Part shown: in pieces, positions 63,026 to 64,000 of the stretch
Layout of the letters: each line of letters begins with the position of its first letter
Position numbering within the stretch: position 1 is the first letter of the stretch
Assembly (NCBI GenBank): GCA_922989275.2
Contig: OV277866.1
Span: forward strand, 58,767,246-58,831,245
Direction of reading: 5' to 3'
DNA length: 64,000 nt
Origin: Gari tellinella
Lineage: Eukaryota; Mollusca; Bivalvia; Cardiida; Psammobiidae
The notes under the pieces: model-generated
Database searches by the model: none
The model's input: the letters and a program-made list of their open reading frames with translations, nothing else
What the model was told of the DNA's origin: nothing
Program-made: the position numbers and the translations under genes

Positions 63026-64000
63026 CTAGAGCCGAATGCGGCCATTAATCGGCCATCTGGAAGAAACCCTCTACAGGGTCATTTTTCACCAAATGGGAAT
63101 ACTTTGTTTAGTATTTTGATAGAAGTTGTGGAGTTTGCTCCGTGGTTTTAAACAAACAAGTTTTCACTGAAAAAAAGTATGTATATAGTTCCTGTGACCT
63201 AGATATGTCACAAACCGAAACCATTCAGCAATATTGGTAAAGGGTCTATAGATGTGTCACCATGCCAAATACCAAAGCACTGGTCATAGAAGTAGATCGA
63301 ATATTTCACTATACAACTCTATGTAAACTCGTGACCCAAAGGGGCTGGGTAATATTTTACCCCAGGGGGGATATATTGATTAATCTTCATGGCTGATGCA
63401 TTATACCAAACCTTAAGCTCACTGTACTGCGGTTTCATACAAGAAGATTTTTTTAAGTTTTCAAACTAATAAATTTTACGGTCTTGTTACCTAGATATGA
63501 AATGGACCAGAACCATTCTAACGGTATTGGTAAATGATCTCTAGAATTATCACCAGATCAACTATTAAAGCTCTGGCAATATTAGTTTAAGAGAAGAAGA
63601 TGTATGACGGTTTCACTAAAAAAACTCTATATAAAACCGTGACGCCTGCGGTGAGATCTTTTTTTCACCCAGAGCCTTAATTTGAAACATTTTGATAGAG
63701 GGAATGTCGATGATCATTAATTTTTGATGCTTTGTGCTAAATATCTAAGACCAGGATACTGTGCCAGGAATATATTTTAAATTTTTATTCAAAAGTTATT
63801 GTTTTTAGCTCCTGTGACCTAGATATGCATAGGAGCGGAACCACTTCAACAGTATTAGCAAGTTACCTATAGAAGCTACACCAATCCAAGTATCATTGTT
63901 TTGAAGCTCTGGCCATATTAATTGCAGAGAAGAAGCTATTTGAAGTTTTTACTATATAACTCTATGTAAAACCGTGACCCTTGGCGGGGTCATTTATTAA
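63026..64000. mobile_element. CTCACCTG-ended repeat element, copy 7, cut by window end
   Basis: It starts ACTAGAGCCGAATGCGGCC and has units with GACCTAGATATG, CCATGCCAAATACCAAAGC, GAGAAGAAGATG and ACTCTATGTAAA.CGTGACCC. It lacks a clear CTCACCTG at its left end. It runs off the window. Confidence 0.5.

Noticed and set aside
1..64000. CRISPR arrays, bacterial operons, rRNA genes
   Set aside because: The spaced repeats here are imperfect, hundreds of bases long and bounded by inverted ends or TTAA/TA. Spliced exons and LINEs show a eukaryotic nuclear origin; no rRNA-like stretch was seen.

Overview
The window reads as nuclear DNA of an invertebrate animal, most likely a bivalve mollusc. It is AT-rich, with short exons separated by kilobase introns, GT/AG splice sites, and a dense load of non-LTR retrotransposons, short foldback DNA transposons and tRNA-headed SINEs. 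The bivalve call is an inference from the kinds of repeats and from the gene; no species is proven.

The one host gene that can be reconstructed lies on the minus strand and spans most of the window (about 51.0 kb down to 10.0 kb). Thirteen coding exons join in frame to about 680 residues of a RIG-I/MDA5-like cytosolic double-stranded-RNA sensor. They encode two N-terminal CARDs, an acidic linker, the Hel1 half of the DExD/H helicase (Walker A, DECH and TAT motifs) and the start of the helical insert/pincer. The second helicase half and the C-terminal RNA-binding domain are not in the window; they should lie beyond its left edge. All introns from exon 1 to exon 7 are phase 1, so the CARD and linker exons are modular.

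Almost everything else is mobile DNA, much of it nested in this gene's introns. Region by region: 0-10 kb holds foldback elements, a SINE, tandem repeats, two copies of a repeat with CTCACCTGAG/CTCAGGTGAG ends, and a broken CR1/jockey-type LINE. 10-30 kb is the region of the 15.5-kb intron 11 and contains a 7,438-bp element with inverted tandem-repeat arms and a perfect 9-bp target duplication (Mutator-like). That element carries a LINE with an uninterrupted ORF2. Beside it are a TTAA-flanked element, two MITEs with tRNA-like cores, a cluster of very short LTR elements of TRIM type, and a four-level nest of insertions. 30-51 kb holds exons 11 to 1, interleaved with about 18 copies of a piggyBac-like MITE (TTAA target, CCC termini) that has a palindromic core of about 70 bp, and with several related foldback families. 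51-64 kb, upstream of the gene, holds a second 9-bp-target-site element, a Tc1-type transposon that has lost its catalytic core, a decayed gene with a YqaJ/lambda-exonuclease-like domain, a 5'-truncated LINE of CR1/L2 type and further foldbacks.

The best-supported unusual points are: the Mutator-like element carrying a LINE; an ORF1-to-ORF2 junction that is one in-frame stop codon with no ATG; MITEs landing within 6-18 bases of splice donors of the RNA sensor; and a large load of transcribable perfect hairpins inside a gene whose product senses double-stranded RNA.
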